From Alloprevotella sp. (GTDB lineage Bacteria; Bacteroidota; Bacteroidia; Bacteroidales; Bacteroidaceae), in assembly GCA_017471505.1 (NCBI GenBank), contig JAFUTC010000010.1, positions 1-64,000 on the forward strand: a DNA stretch of 64,000 nt, in the 5' to 3' direction. Under the pieces are notes generated by a model, which worked only from the letters and a program-made list of their open reading frames with translations, had not been told where the DNA came from and ran no database searches. Below, one piece after another: positions 18,165 through 27,251 of the stretch. Every line of letters starts with the position of its first letter. The stretch's first letter is position 1. The translations under genes and the position numbers were made by a program.

Positions 18165-18237
18165 CGGAGAGTAGCGCAGTTGGTAGCGCACTACGTTCGG
18201 GACGTAGGGGTCGGGCGTTCGAGTCGCCTCTCTCCGA
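18165..18237 (+). tRNA. tRNA-Pro (anticodon CGG)
   Basis: A complete cloverleaf: acceptor CGGAGAG (18165-18171) pairs with CTCTCCG (18230-18236); the anticodon stem-loop is CTACG-TTCGGGA-CGTAG, giving anticodon CGG; the T-loop is GTTCGAGTC. The discriminator A is followed by CA-G, so CCA is not fully encoded. The last 12 bases are repeated downstream as the start of each 85-bp tandem unit. Confidence 0.95.
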
Positions 18238-18480
18238 CAGATTTGACAAAGCACTCTGCCCATTGGCGGGGTGCTTTTTTATGTGCCGTAGTGTCATGAG
18301 CGAAAATGTCGCCTCTCTCCGACAGATTTGACAAAGCACTCTGCCCATTGGTGGGGTGCTTTTTTGTGTGCCGTAGTGTCATGAGCGAAAATGTCACCTC
18401 TCTCCGACAGATTTGACAAAGCACTCTGCCCATTGGCGGGGTGCTTTTTTATGTGCCGTAGTGTCATGAGCGAAAAAGTC
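18226..18480 (+). repeat. Three 85-bp tandem repeats of tRNA 3' end plus terminator
   Basis: Units start at 18226, 18311 and 18396 and are about 97% identical. Each has the last bases of tRNA-Pro (CCTCTCTCCGACAG), an intrinsic terminator and a tail ending ATGAGCGAAAA(A/T)GTC. Only a few substitutions separate them: copy 2 has T for C in the stem-loop and G for A after the T-run; copy 3 differs at its first base and at 18477. A short start of a fourth unit (GCCT) follows at 18481. Confidence 0.95.
18248..18280 (+). terminator. Intrinsic terminator of tRNA-Pro (repeated twice more)
   Basis: Stem AAAGCAC...GTGCTTT, inner pairs TCTGCC/GGCGGG, loop CATT, then a run of T. Identical or near-identical copies sit 85 and 170 bp further on (18333-18365 and 18418-18450). 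Confidence 0.9.
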
Positions 18481-18537
18481 GCCTATTCCAGTTTACTGTA
18501 TGGTGCTGTCAGTCAGCAGGTTGTCGGGACGGGAAAA

Positions 18538-18640
18538 TAGGATTATGGGACAATAAAATTCAATTATGCAATCGCGAAATTGTATAATTGAATTTTGAAA
18601 TTGCATTATGTAATATTATTATTCCATTATGCAATTTTTG
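18538..18640. repeat. AT-rich ~21-bp-unit array, copy 3 of 6
   Basis: Units include ATTCCATTATGCAATTTT and ATTGTATAATTGAATTTT. Positions 18555-18572 and 18579-18596 form an 18-bp inverted repeat with one mismatch. The terminal unit is on the left (TTATGGGACAATAAAA), so this copy has the opposite polarity to copies 1, 2 and 4. It lies between the tRNA terminators and the convergent phosphatase gene. Confidence 0.88.
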
Positions 18641-18650
18641 GGGCTGATTA

Positions 18651-19133
18651 TCAGATGGTTCCGTTGAGTATTTTTTCCAGCAGGTTTTGGCAGCCTTCTT
18701 CGAGCATGTCTAATACGAGTTCGAAACCCTCGGCACCTTCGTAGTAGGGGTCGGGCACATAGTCGTAGAAACGATTATGCGCGATGAAATCTGCCATTTG
18801 CACGATTTTGGCTTCTGCCTCGGGCGATGGTGCAAGTCGCCGCAGGTCGATGACGTTGTTATAGTCCATGGCCACGATGAGGTCGAAGTCGTGGAAATCT
18901 GCTGAACTGACTTTGCGTGCCCTATGGGTGAGGTCGTAGCCGCGTAGGCTGGCGTGGTGGCACATACGCGGGTCGGGCAGTTGTCCGCTATGTCCGCCGT
19001 AGGTGCCCGCGCTGTCCACTTCGATGCGATTATCGAGTCGGGCCTGGCGAACGAGGTGTTGCATGATGCCATCGGCGGCTGCGGAGCGGCAAATGTTGCC
19101 GAGGCAGACAAAAAGGATGCGTGTGGGGGTCAT
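18651..19133 (-). CDS. Low-molecular-weight protein tyrosine phosphatase
   Basis: 160 residues counted from the ATG at 19133 (MTPTRILFVC); a TTG nine bases further upstream is possible. The P-loop CLGNICRS (Cys10 to Arg16) and the general-acid DPYY (near 128) are intact. Such enzymes dephosphorylate tyrosine on BY-kinases in capsule/exopolysaccharide control or small aryl phosphates; no kinase gene is nearby, so the substrate is open. It is transcribed toward the tRNA locus, separated from it by the repeat array. Confidence 0.92.
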   Translation of the reverse strand: MTPTRILFVCLGNICRSAAADGIMQHLVRQARLDNRIEVDSAGTYGGHSGQLPDPRMCHHASLRGYDLTHRARKVSSADFHDFDLIVAMDYNNVIDLRRLAPSPEAEAKIVQMADFIAHNRFYDYVPDPYYEGAEGFELVLDMLEEGCQNLLEKILNGTI

Positions 19134-19298
19134 AGTGGGCAAAAAAATGAAAATCTGGTTGGAAAAACACCGTCAATAGGTGCTTGTGTCGTGCAATAAT
19201 AGTTATTTTCGCATATAATCGTATCTTGTGCGCTTTTGAATGGCGCAGACGCCGATTTCTGGGTGCAAGATGCGAGGAATTTTATCAGAATTATCACG

Positions 19299-21746
19299 AT
19301 GCCAAAGAAAGATACTGACAAGAAGAAGACGCCGACGCGGAAGACGGCTGCAAAGAAAAACACGAAGAATCAGGGCTTTTCGCTCATGGAGGAATTGCGT
19401 ACCACCATACGCGACGGCGAGACTTGGCGCTTTGTGGTGGGAGCCATCGCCGTGGTGCTGGCGGTGTTCTTTGTCATAGCGTTTGCCTCCTATATTGTCA
19501 GTGGCCGGCTCGACCAGTCGGCCATCGAGGCCGGTACAGCCAACTTCAAGTTCAATAACCTGGGCGGTCGGCTTGGGGCGCTTGCCGGTTGGTTCTTCAT
19601 GGAGCGTGGCTTTGGACTCATGGCTTTTTTCTTGGCCCTCTTCTTGCTTGTGTTCGGACTCAAGCTTATCGGAGTGGGCAAGATTAGGTTGTGGAAATGG
19701 TTTGTAAATTGTTCGCTGGTCATGATATGGGGTTCGCTGGCTCTCTCGTTCGGACAGAAATATCTGCCTCAGTCGTTGATGGACAATCTTACGGCATGGG
19801 GCGGCCGCCACGGAGATTTCGTGCGCGACTACCTCATCGGCTACATCGGCGAAATAGGCGTCGGACTGCTTCTCCTATTGACGGCGTTGCTGTTCCTGGT
19901 CTATCTGAGCCGGGAAACCATACAGATTGTGCGCAAACTGTTTGCCTGGCATCCTGAAAAGGAGAACGCCGACGAAGAACCGGCAGAGGCAGCAGAACCT
20001 GCCGACATGGTGCCGGCTCCAGTTATCGACCTTTCCGACGAGGACGACCAATCGCTCGACTCGACGGAGGAAGAAGTGCCCGAAGTGGAGTTCCTGGACG
20101 ATTACCCCAGTCCCGAGGACGACGAGGCGGAGGAGTATGTTGACGACACCGACCTCGCCGTCGAGAACATTGACTTCGAAGTGGAAAAGGCGGCCGACGA
20201 CGAGGAAGCCAAGGGCGACGACATTGCCAACCCGCTCGAGGCGCTCGGTCCCTACGACCCGCGCAAGGATTTGGAGAACTATGTCTTCCCGTCGCTCTCA
20301 CTTCTCGACAAGCACGACACTGGAGACGCCCCCATCGATATGGACGAGCAGCGGCAGAATAAGGAACGCATCGTAAACACCATGCGCGAGTATGGCGTAG
20401 AACTGACTTCCATCCGTGCCACCATAGGCCCGACGGTGACGCTATACGAGGTGACGCCGGCAATGGGCGTGCGCATCAACAAGATAAAGACCCTTTCGGA
20501 GGATATTGCCTTGCGCCTGTCGGCAGAAGGCGTGCGCATCATCGCTCCCATACCCGGAAAGGGAACCGTCGGTATCGAAGTGCCCAACAAGAAGCCTCAG
20601 ATAGTCTCGATGGAAAGCATCCTGAACAGCCGCAAGTTCCAGGAGACTCAGATGGCACTTCCCGTGGCGCTCGGAAAGACCATAACGAACGAAGTCTTTA
20701 TGGTAGATCTTGCCAAGATGCCCCACGTGCTCATCGCAGGCGCTACCGGACAGGGCAAGTCCGTCGGACTGAATGCCGTCATAACGTCGCTGCTCTACAA
20801 GAAGCATCCGTCGGAACTCAAGATAGTGATGGTCGACCCGAAGAAAGTGGAATTCAGCATGTACGAGGGCATCGAGAAGCATTACCTTGCCAAGATTCCC
20901 AGCAACGAAGACCCGATTATCACCGACACAAGCAAGGTGGTGCAGACCCTTAAGAGCCTGTGCATCCTGATGGACCACCGCTACGACCTGCTTAAGAAAG
21001 CCCACTGCAAGACCATCAAAGAATACAACGAGAAGTTCTGCCACCGTGAGTTGAACCCGAACCACGGCCACGAATACCTTCCCTACGTGGTAATCGTTAT
21101 CGACGAGTTCGGCGACCTTATCATGACAGCTGGCAAGGAAGTGGAACTGCCCATTCAGCGTATCACGCAACTCGCCCGTGCCGTCGGAATGCACATGGTG
21201 CTTGCCACGCAGCGCCCGACCACGAACATCATCACCGGTACGATTAAGGCCAACTGCCCGGCACGTATCGCATTCCGTGTCAGCAGTATGATTGACAGCC
21301 GTACCATTCTCGACCGTCCCGGTGCAAATAAGTTGGTGGGCAAAGGCGATATGCTGTTCCTAAACGGCATGGAACCTGTCCGCGTGCAGTGCGCATTTGT
21401 CGACACACCCGAGGTAGAGCGCATCGTGAGCCATATAGAAGAGCAACAGGGCTATATGGGTGCCTATGCATTGCCCGAAGTCCTGGAAGAAGGCGACGGC
21501 GGTTCCGGTGGCGAAGCCAATCCGAACGACCTCGACTCCATGTTCAACGACGTAGCCGAATACGTGGTCACGAACCAGCAAGGCTCCACCTCGCTCATCC
21601 AACGCAAGTTCTCCATAGGTTACAATAGGGCAGGGCGCATCATGGACCAACTCGAGGCCATGGGCATAGTTGGCCCCTCTCGCGGCTCAAAGGCTCGCGA
21701 AGTCCTCATTACCGACCTCGACAGCCTGCATAGCCGCCTTGGTTGA
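19299..21746 (+). CDS. ftsK: DNA translocase FtsK
   Basis: 815 residues from the ATG at 19299 (MPKKDTDKKKTPTRK); an upstream in-frame ATG at 19236 would add 21 unconserved residues. A basic N-terminus is followed by four hydrophobic helices that anchor it in the membrane, an acidic linker of about 110 residues, and the alpha/beta motor domain with Walker A GATGQGKSVGLN and a Walker B in VIVIDEFGDL. The C-terminal gamma winged helix (SLIQRKFSIGYNRAGRIMDQ) normally reads KOPS sites. It pumps DNA and couples chromosome resolution to division. The gene is 48 bp upstream of lolA, the same pairing as in E. coli. Confidence 0.96.
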   Translation: MPKKDTDKKKTPTRKTAAKKNTKNQGFSLMEELRTTIRDGETWRFVVGAIAVVLAVFFVIAFASYIVSGRLDQSAIEAGTANFKFNNLGGRLGALAGWFFMERGFGLMAFFLALFLLVFGLKLIGVGKIRLWKWFVNCSLVMIWGSLALSFGQKYLPQSLMDNLTAWGGRHGDFVRDYLIGYIGEIGVGLLLLLTALLFLVYLSRETIQIVRKLFAWHPEKENADEEPAEAAEPADMVPAPVIDLSDEDDQSLDSTEEEVPEVEFLDDYPSPEDDEAEEYVDDTDLAVENIDFEVEKAADDEEAKGDDIANPLEALGPYDPRKDLENYVFPSLSLLDKHDTGDAPIDMDEQRQNKERIVNTMREYGVELTSIRATIGPTVTLYEVTPAMGVRINKIKTLSEDIALRLSAEGVRIIAPIPGKGTVGIEVPNKKPQIVSMESILNSRKFQETQMALPVALGKTITNEVFMVDLAKMPHVLIAGATGQGKSVGLNAVITSLLYKKHPSELKIVMVDPKKVEFSMYEGIEKHYLAKIPSNEDPIITDTSKVVQTLKSLCILMDHRYDLLKKAHCKTIKEYNEKFCHRELNPNHGHEYLPYVVIVIDEFGDLIMTAGKEVELPIQRITQLARAVGMHMVLATQRPTTNIITGTIKANCPARIAFRVSSMIDSRTILDRPGANKLVGKGDMLFLNGMEPVRVQCAFVDTPEVERIVSHIEEQQGYMGAYALPEVLEEGDGGSGGEANPNDLDSMFNDVAEYVVTNQQGSTSLIQRKFSIGYNRAGRIMDQLEAMGIVGPSRGSKAREVLITDLDSLHSRLG

Positions 21747-21794
21747 GAAACAAGAATATAGTTAGGAAACATTTGACCATAGAAAATTAGCGAT

Positions 21795-22433
21795 ATGAAA
21801 CAGACTTTCAGGACATTTGCCGCCGTGCTAATGCTTATGTTGTCGATGGTGTTCAGCAGTAATGCCTGTGCGCAGGACGGTCGCGCCATTCTCGACAAAG
21901 CGGCTGCCAGTCTGAAGAAAGGCGGCGTCGAGGTGCAGTTTAAGGCAACCACCTACAAAGGACTTTCGCCTCAGGGCTCTTCACAGGGCACGCTGAAATA
22001 TAGCGGTAGCAAATTTGCCGTCAGCACAAGCGAAGCCGAAGTTTGGTTTGACGGAAAGTCGCAGTGGACTATCCTGAAGAGTAGCAACGAGGTCAATCTG
22101 ACAGAGCCCACGGCACAAGAGATTCAGCAAATCAATCCGATGAGTTTTGTCAACCTATATCGGCAGAAAAGCAAATATACGGTCAAGGATGTCACCTATG
22201 GCGGACAGGCAAGCAAGGAGGTTACCGTGGTGCCGAATAAGAAGACCGCATTCCGCCAACTGATTGTCATCGTGTCGAATAATCAGGTTCGTAACATCCG
22301 TATGCTTGACGCCAAAGGGCAGTGGGTTCAGTTCAAGATTAACAGTCTGAAGACCGGACAGCACTTTGCCGCCGACGTGTTCAAGTTTGACGAGAAGAAA
22401 TTCCCCCAAGTAGAAATTATCGATTTGCGCTAA
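21795..22433 (+). CDS. lolA: Outer-membrane lipoprotein carrier LolA-like
   Basis: 212 residues with a signal peptide (ending NACAQ). The mature part matches the LolA half-barrel pattern: an N-terminal helix AILDKAAASLKKGGVEVQFK, then TLKYSGSKFAVSTSEAEVWFDG and VNLTEPTAQEIQQINPMSFV. LolA carries lipoproteins across the periplasm from LolCDE to the outer membrane; LolB is generally absent from Bacteroidetes. Position right after ftsK supports the call. trxB starts 17 bp downstream. Confidence 0.85.
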   Translation: MKQTFRTFAAVLMLMLSMVFSSNACAQDGRAILDKAAASLKKGGVEVQFKATTYKGLSPQGSSQGTLKYSGSKFAVSTSEAEVWFDGKSQWTILKSSNEVNLTEPTAQEIQQINPMSFVNLYRQKSKYTVKDVTYGGQASKEVTVVPNKKTAFRQLIVIVSNNQVRNIRMLDAKGQWVQFKINSLKTGQHFAADVFKFDEKKFPQVEIIDLR

Positions 22434-22449
22434 AATAACTGATACCACT

Positions 22450-23388
22450 ATGGAACCGATTCGTTGTCTTATCATAGGCTCAGGTCCTGCAGGCTATACG
22501 GCCGGAATCTATGCAGGAAGGGCCGGACTGAAACCCGTAATCCTTGAAGGACTGCAACCTGGCGGCCAACTGACTACTACCACCATCGTAGAGAACTTTC
22601 CGGGCTATCCGGAAGGCGTAGATGCCTTTCAAATGATGGGTGACTTGCGCCAGCAAGCCGAGCGTTTCGGTGCGGAAGTCCGTTCGCAGATGGTGACTAA
22701 AGCCGATTTCAGTCAGCGTCCCTATCGTGTGGAGCTCGACAACGGCGACATCGTTGCGTGCCATACGATTATTATTGCCACAGGTGCCTCGGCCAAATAT
22801 CTCGGACTGGCCGACGAAACGAAATACCAAGGTTCCGGTGTCAGTGCATGCGCCACTTGCGACGGATTCTTCTACCGCAAGAAAACCGTAGCGGTGGTCG
22901 GCGGCGGAGATACGGCCTGCGAAGAGGCAACCTATCTGGCCGGACTGGCCGAAAAGGTCTATTTGGTTGTACGCAAGCCTTTCCTACGTGCATCTGAGGC
23001 CATGGCGCAACGCGTATTATCGCACGAGAAGATTGAAGTGCTTTTCGAAACGAACGTGACGGGACTCTACGGCGATGGAGTAGTGGAAGGCGCACATCTC
23101 GTATGGCGAAAGGGCGAAACCGACGAGAAGAATTACGACCTGCCTATCGACGGACTATTCCTGGCTATTGGCCACAAGCCCAATTCCGACCTGTTTGCCG
23201 AATGGATAGAGGTGGACGCTGAAGGCTATATCGTGACGAAAGACGGTACGCCAGTTACGGCGCTGCCCGGTATTTTTGCCGCCGGCGATGTCGCCGACAA
23301 TCGCTACCGACAAGCCATTACTGCGGCTGCAAGTGGTTGTAAGGCGGCCATCGAAGCAAACCATTATCTGAAAGAACAGGGACTTTAG
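22450..23388 (+). CDS. trxB: Thioredoxin reductase
   Basis: 312 residues, the normal size for low-Mr thioredoxin reductase. FAD-binding IGSGPAGYTAGIYAGRAG (9-26), the redox-active CATC at 134-137, the NADPH-binding VAVVGGGDTACEEATYLA (150s-170) and the C-terminal FAD motif GIFAAGDVADNRYRQ are all present. It passes NADPH electrons to thioredoxin, which could feed TlpA-like proteins such as the one at 11658 through a membrane reductase, but no DsbD is seen here. Confidence 0.95.
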   Translation: MEPIRCLIIGSGPAGYTAGIYAGRAGLKPVILEGLQPGGQLTTTTIVENFPGYPEGVDAFQMMGDLRQQAERFGAEVRSQMVTKADFSQRPYRVELDNGDIVACHTIIIATGASAKYLGLADETKYQGSGVSACATCDGFFYRKKTVAVVGGGDTACEEATYLAGLAEKVYLVVRKPFLRASEAMAQRVLSHEKIEVLFETNVTGLYGDGVVEGAHLVWRKGETDEKNYDLPIDGLFLAIGHKPNSDLFAEWIEVDAEGYIVTKDGTPVTALPGIFAAGDVADNRYRQAITAAASGCKAAIEANHYLKEQGL

Positions 23389-23398
23389 CACGCATCCC

Positions 23399-23995
23399 AT
23401 GGTAATGACTATGGAAGATGGTTGCGAGCGCCATCCTCTCCAACCTTTTCTGCCCCAGCACGCACGTCTGCTGATGCTGGGCAGTTTTCCGCCACCGCGC
23501 AAGCGTTGGAGCATGGATTTCTATTACCCAAACTTCAACAACGATATGTGGCGCGTGGTGGGGCATTTGTTTTTCGGCGACCGCAACCGTTTTGTTGACT
23601 TGAAGAATAAGCGTTTCTGCCACAACGATATAGAAACATTCTTGCGCGACAAGGGAATCGCGCTGTTCGATGCGGCTACCGTCGTAAAGCGCTTGCAAGG
23701 CAATGCGTCCGATAAGTTTCTGGAAATAGTGGAGCCTACTGACATTCGGAAACTCCTGTCGCAGTTGCCGGAATGTAAGGCAATTGTGTCGACAGGAGAG
23801 AAGTCGGTGCAGACACTATGCGAGAATCTGGGCATCGCAACGGCACCAAAGGTGGGAACCTATACGGAGTTTTCCGTGGACAATAGGTCGCTGTGCCTGT
23901 ATCGTATGCCAAGCACCTCGCGTGCCTATCCGTTGGCCTTGGAAAAGAAGGCCGCATTCTATCAGCAGATGTTTTCCGACTTGGAACTACTTTAA
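23399..23995 (+). CDS. Uracil-DNA glycosylase superfamily protein
   Basis: 198 residues. The N-terminal motif LLMLGSFPPPRKRWSMDFYY followed by NFNNDMWRVVGHLF matches the substrate-binding motif region of the UDG/Mug superfamily. The second motif near the C-terminus, YRMPSTSRAYP, stands where the minor-groove loop HPSP occurs in classic UDGs. It is probably a family 4-6 relative acting in base-excision repair; the damage recognised is unknown. Start can be 23399, 23405 or 23411. Its last 9 bp overlap the convergent DUF4421 gene. Confidence 0.72.
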   Translation: MVMTMEDGCERHPLQPFLPQHARLLMLGSFPPPRKRWSMDFYYPNFNNDMWRVVGHLFFGDRNRFVDLKNKRFCHNDIETFLRDKGIALFDAATVVKRLQGNASDKFLEIVEPTDIRKLLSQLPECKAIVSTGEKSVQTLCENLGIATAPKVGTYTEFSVDNRSLCLYRMPSTSRAYPLALEKKAAFYQQMFSDLELL

Positions 23996-25135
23996 GTTGT
24001 TCGCCCGGCGGTACTTATTCTTCAGTCGGAAGTAGAAACCACCGTAAATGTTCAGGTAGTTGGTCGAGTTGCCTATGAGCAGTTCGTGCCTGTGGAAGAG
24101 ATTGTCGTATGTGATAAAGGAGGCACCGGCAAAGCCTTTTCCGTTGTTCCATACCACGCCGACTCGTCCCACCATGCCTATTCCTATGCGATGCATGATG
24201 TCTTTAATCTTTCGGTTGTAGTGGTATGCTTGTCCGTCTTCCTTACGATAGCCGAGATAAGGTGCGATGCTTGCGGCCATAAGCCAATAGCGTGCGAAGA
24301 CCCAGTTATAGGCGTAGCCGGCAGATAGGCTGTAGTCGGTATAGCGATACTGGGTGAAGCGCAGCGACTCGTTTATTTTGGGGAATGCCTTACTGTAGCC
24401 CTTGATGGGATAGGGCAGTTGGGTATAATCAAAAGAGATATGCCAGTGGTCATAGCGGAATCCGAAAATCCAACTACCGGCGCTCATTTTCTGACGGGTG
24501 CTTTGGTTGAAAGCCGCTGGATAGGAGAAGCGGCGATGGTTCAATATGAAATAGACATAAAGCCCGAAAGTGTAAGAATTGAGTCCTGGGAAATTTTGTC
24601 CGTAGTATTGTGTTTTTCTTACGTTCTCGAAGCCGGAAGTCCTGCCTAACCGATAGTTGCCCTTATTGCGCAAATAGAAAATGTCCCCACCAATCATGTT
24701 GGTGTATACGCTAAGATTCAGATTGAGCGATTTTCCCAGTTCGGCAGGACTTGTTACGTCGAGTCCGTAACCGAGAAAAATCCAGCGCCAACCGATATAC
24801 GGACCCACTTTCATAGACGGTTTCTGATAGAAAGAAAGCGTTTGCCAGTTTGAATTATTGCTCCAGCCGGACATGGTGATGTGCTGAAAGAAATTCGTAT
24901 TCTGCACCATCACGGTCCAGTCGTAGTGGTCGGGCTCAATATAGTCCTTGTCGTAACGGTCGAGTTTGCGGATGACTTCTTTGGCGTTTTCCTTGAATTG
25001 TTCCAACCTCGGGCGTGGATGCACTATGGTCGTCGAGTCGGCGGCTATGGAGTCGGCGGGGACATTCGGAGTCTGTGCCGACATGGCTGAGATGCCGGCA
25101 TAGAAGAGTAGGAATGTGCCAAGGAAGCGTATCAT
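23987..25135 (-). CDS. DUF4421 outer-membrane protein
   Basis: 382 residues with a signal peptide (MIRFLGTFLLFYAGISAMSAQ). Aromatic, alternating beta-strand segments run through the protein (GWRWIFLGYGLDVT, SYTFGLYVYFILNHRRFSYP, FGFRYDHWHISFDYTQLPYP) and suggest a beta barrel. The pattern matches DUF4421 of Bacteroidetes; its function is unknown. The start shares one base with the stop of the oxidoreductase gene upstream (TGATG), so the two are translationally coupled. Confidence 0.75.
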   Translation of the reverse strand: MIRFLGTFLLFYAGISAMSAQTPNVPADSIAADSTTIVHPRPRLEQFKENAKEVIRKLDRYDKDYIEPDHYDWTVMVQNTNFFQHITMSGWSNNSNWQTLSFYQKPSMKVGPYIGWRWIFLGYGLDVTSPAELGKSLNLNLSVYTNMIGGDIFYLRNKGNYRLGRTSGFENVRKTQYYGQNFPGLNSYTFGLYVYFILNHRRFSYPAAFNQSTRQKMSAGSWIFGFRYDHWHISFDYTQLPYPIKGYSKAFPKINESLRFTQYRYTDYSLSAGYAYNWVFARYWLMAASIAPYLGYRKEDGQAYHYNRKIKDIMHRIGIGMVGRVGVVWNNGKGFAGASFITYDNLFHRHELLIGNSTNYLNIYGGFYFRLKNKYRRANNLK

Positions 25136-26112
25136 CAGAATTTACCCAATATTTTGTCCATTACCCAGTTTACTGTAGTTGCGCTGAAACTGTCGCATTT
25201 GCAGATGGAACGTCCCTGCAAGTGTTTCACCACATTATCAATCAGAGGCAGTTGTACTACCTTCGGATTTTCCGGAGTGAACTCCTGATGTCCGTCACCG
25301 TTTTCCAGCACGATGGGACTATAGGTGAAGACGGCGTAGCGTAGGCGGCCTTTGTCGCCGATAAGTTCGATGCAGTCTTCCTTTGCGCTGTCTGAGCCCA
25401 CGAAGCACCAAGAGCCCGAGCCGGTCAGTCCGTCCGAAAAACGGAAGCATGCGCTGACGGTGTCCTCCGTGTCATAGAGTCCGCCCCGATTAGCCTTGTA
25501 GCCTTCTGCTTCGATAATCGGACCGAAAAGTTGCTGCAGCAGGTCGATTTGATGCGGGGCCAGGTCGTAGAAGTAGCCGCCGCCGGCAATGTCGGGTATA
25601 ACGCGCCAAGGCAGGTTGGTGCGATTGTAGTCTAGGTCTCTGGGAGGCACTGAAAACCTTATCTGCACGTTGATGACCTTGCCTATGGCACCGCTGCGCA
25701 ATAGATCTGCCACCTTCTGGAAATAGGGAAGGTCGCGGCGGTAGTAGGCTACGAAACAGGGGATGCCCATTTTTTCGGAAATCCGATTGACGCGGCAGCA
25801 GTCTTCATAGTTTGCCGCGAGCGGTTTCTCGACATATACGGGTTTTCCTGCCTTCATGGCCATGATGGCATAGGTGGCGTGGGTCGAAGGCGGGGTGGCT
25901 ATGTAGATGGCATTGACCTGCGGGTCGTCGATGAGGTCGTATGGGTCGGTATAATAGCGGGCTATCTGATGGCGACGGGCATATTCTTCGGCATGTTCGC
26001 GTCGTCGGCTCATTACAGCCACCACGTCGCTGTCTTCTACCATGCGGAAGGCCGGACCGCTTTTCTTTTCGGTCACTTCCCCGCATCCTATAAATCCCCA
26101 GCGTATTTTCAT
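25135..26112 (-). CDS. Gfo/Idh/MocA-family oxidoreductase
   Basis: 325 residues. N-terminal Rossmann fold starts MKIRWGFIGCGEVTEKKSGP (GxGxxA-like nucleotide site), then VYVEKPLAANYEDCCRVNRI, the EKP motif with catalytic Lys, and a C-terminal substrate domain with GGGYFYDLAPHQIDLLQQLF carrying the His of the family. It oxidises or epimerises a sugar or polyol with NAD(P); the substrate cannot be told. It sits in a co-directional run with nadD upstream (12 bp) and DUF4421 downstream. Confidence 0.85.
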   Translation of the reverse strand: MKIRWGFIGCGEVTEKKSGPAFRMVEDSDVVAVMSRRREHAEEYARRHQIARYYTDPYDLIDDPQVNAIYIATPPSTHATYAIMAMKAGKPVYVEKPLAANYEDCCRVNRISEKMGIPCFVAYYRRDLPYFQKVADLLRSGAIGKVINVQIRFSVPPRDLDYNRTNLPWRVIPDIAGGGYFYDLAPHQIDLLQQLFGPIIEAEGYKANRGGLYDTEDTVSACFRFSDGLTGSGSWCFVGSDSAKEDCIELIGDKGRLRYAVFTYSPIVLENGDGHQEFTPENPKVVQLPLIDNVVKHLQGRSICKCDSFSATTVNWVMDKILGKF

Positions 26113-26124
26113 TATTTCAGGCTA

Positions 26125-26691
26125 TTATTTGAGTAGTTGCAAGTCGTGTGCGATGGCCTCGGGCACCCATTCGCCGACGTCGTTGCCCTGTCGGATTTGT
26201 TCGCGTATGGCTGTGGCACTGATGTCGAACTGTGGCGTGTCGAGGAGGCATACGCCTTCGGGCAGGCAGGTGCCGTCAACCGGATAGCCCGGACGCGGAT
26301 AGATGATGATGGGTGTTGTGGCCAGGATTTTCCGATAGCATTTCCAGCGCTTGAATTCCTGCCAGTTGTCGCCGCCAATGATGAGTTTGAACGTATGCGT
26401 GGGGTATGCCTTGCGAAGTGCCTGCAACGTGCGCCATGTATAGTTGGGTTGCGGCATGGTAAACTCGAAGTCGCTGGCTTCGATATGGGGCAGGTCGGCC
26501 ACTGATTTTTTTACCCATTCCAGACGGACATGCTCGTCGGTCTGGCGGACGTTTTCCTTGAACGGATTAAGTGGTGACACCAACATCCATACCTCGTCGA
26601 CCAGTTTCTCAGTCAGCACTTTCTGTGCCACGTTGATATGGCCGAGGTGTATAGGGTTGAAACTTCCACCAAATAGTCCGGTGATTGTCAT
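26125..26691 (-). CDS. nadD: Nicotinate-nucleotide adenylyltransferase
   Basis: 188 residues from the ATG at 26691 (MTITGLFGGSFNPIHLGHIN). The nucleotidyltransferase GGSFNPIHLGH motif is at 8-18 and the ATP-contacting ISATAIREQI motif near 160. It makes deamido-NAD from nicotinate mononucleotide. The ATG overlaps the gmk stop (ATGA at 26688-26691), so the two are coupled. Confidence 0.94.
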   Translation of the reverse strand: MTITGLFGGSFNPIHLGHINVAQKVLTEKLVDEVWMLVSPLNPFKENVRQTDEHVRLEWVKKSVADLPHIEASDFEFTMPQPNYTWRTLQALRKAYPTHTFKLIIGGDNWQEFKRWKCYRKILATTPIIIYPRPGYPVDGTCLPEGVCLLDTPQFDISATAIREQIRQGNDVGEWVPEAIAHDLQLLK

Positions 26692-27251
26692 TCGTTGAGG
26701 AATTTCTCGACCCAATAGAGTGCCTCGTCTTCAGCGGCTATGAGGTCGTCGTTCACGATAGTGAGATCGAACGCGGGGGCTTGGTCGAGTTCGTATTGTG
26801 CGCGGGCAATCCGGTCGTCGATTACTTCGGGCGAGTCGGTGCCACGTGCTTCGAGCCGGCGGCGCAGTTCTTCGATGGAGGGTGGCTGTATGAACAGCGT
26901 CAGGGCTCTGTCGCCGTAGGCGGCCTTAATGTTCTTTGCGCCGACCACATCGACGTCGCACACCACGTTCTTGCCCTCTGCGAGCAGGCGGTCCACTTCC
27001 GAGCGCAGCGTACCATAGTAGCGGCCCGGATATACCTCGCAATACTCCAGGAAGGCGTCTTCGTCGAGTTTTTGCTTAAACTCTTCGCCGGTCAGGAAGT
27101 AGTATTCCACTCCGTCTGTCTCCTGTCCGCGCGGAGGACGGCTCGTGGCGGAGATGGAAAAGTGAAGGTTCAGATTCTGCTTCATCAAATAGTTGACGAT
27201 AGTAGTCTTTCCTGAACCGGAAGGAGCGCAGAAAACGATAATCTTATTCAT
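26688..27251 (-). CDS. gmk: Guanylate kinase
   Basis: 187 residues. P-loop FCAPSGSGKTTIVNYLM (7-23), GMP-binding SATSRPPRGQETDGVEYYFL (33-52) and IQPPSIEELRRRLEARGTDS (lid). Converts GMP to GDP. It overlaps nadD downstream and yicC upstream by 4 bp each, forming the operon yicC-gmk-nadD that is common in Bacteroidetes. Confidence 0.96.
   Translation of the reverse strand: MNKIIVFCAPSGSGKTTIVNYLMKQNLNLHFSISATSRPPRGQETDGVEYYFLTGEEFKQKLDEDAFLEYCEVYPGRYYGTLRSEVDRLLAEGKNVVCDVDVVGAKNIKAAYGDRALTLFIQPPSIEELRRRLEARGTDSPEVIDDRIARAQYELDQAPAFDLTIVNDDLIAAEDEALYWVEKFLNE

Noticed and set aside
18063..18433. Short minus-strand frames across the 85-bp repeats (MGRVLCQICRRE blocks)
   Set aside because: They are a by-product of the tandem terminator repeats and the tRNA 3' end.
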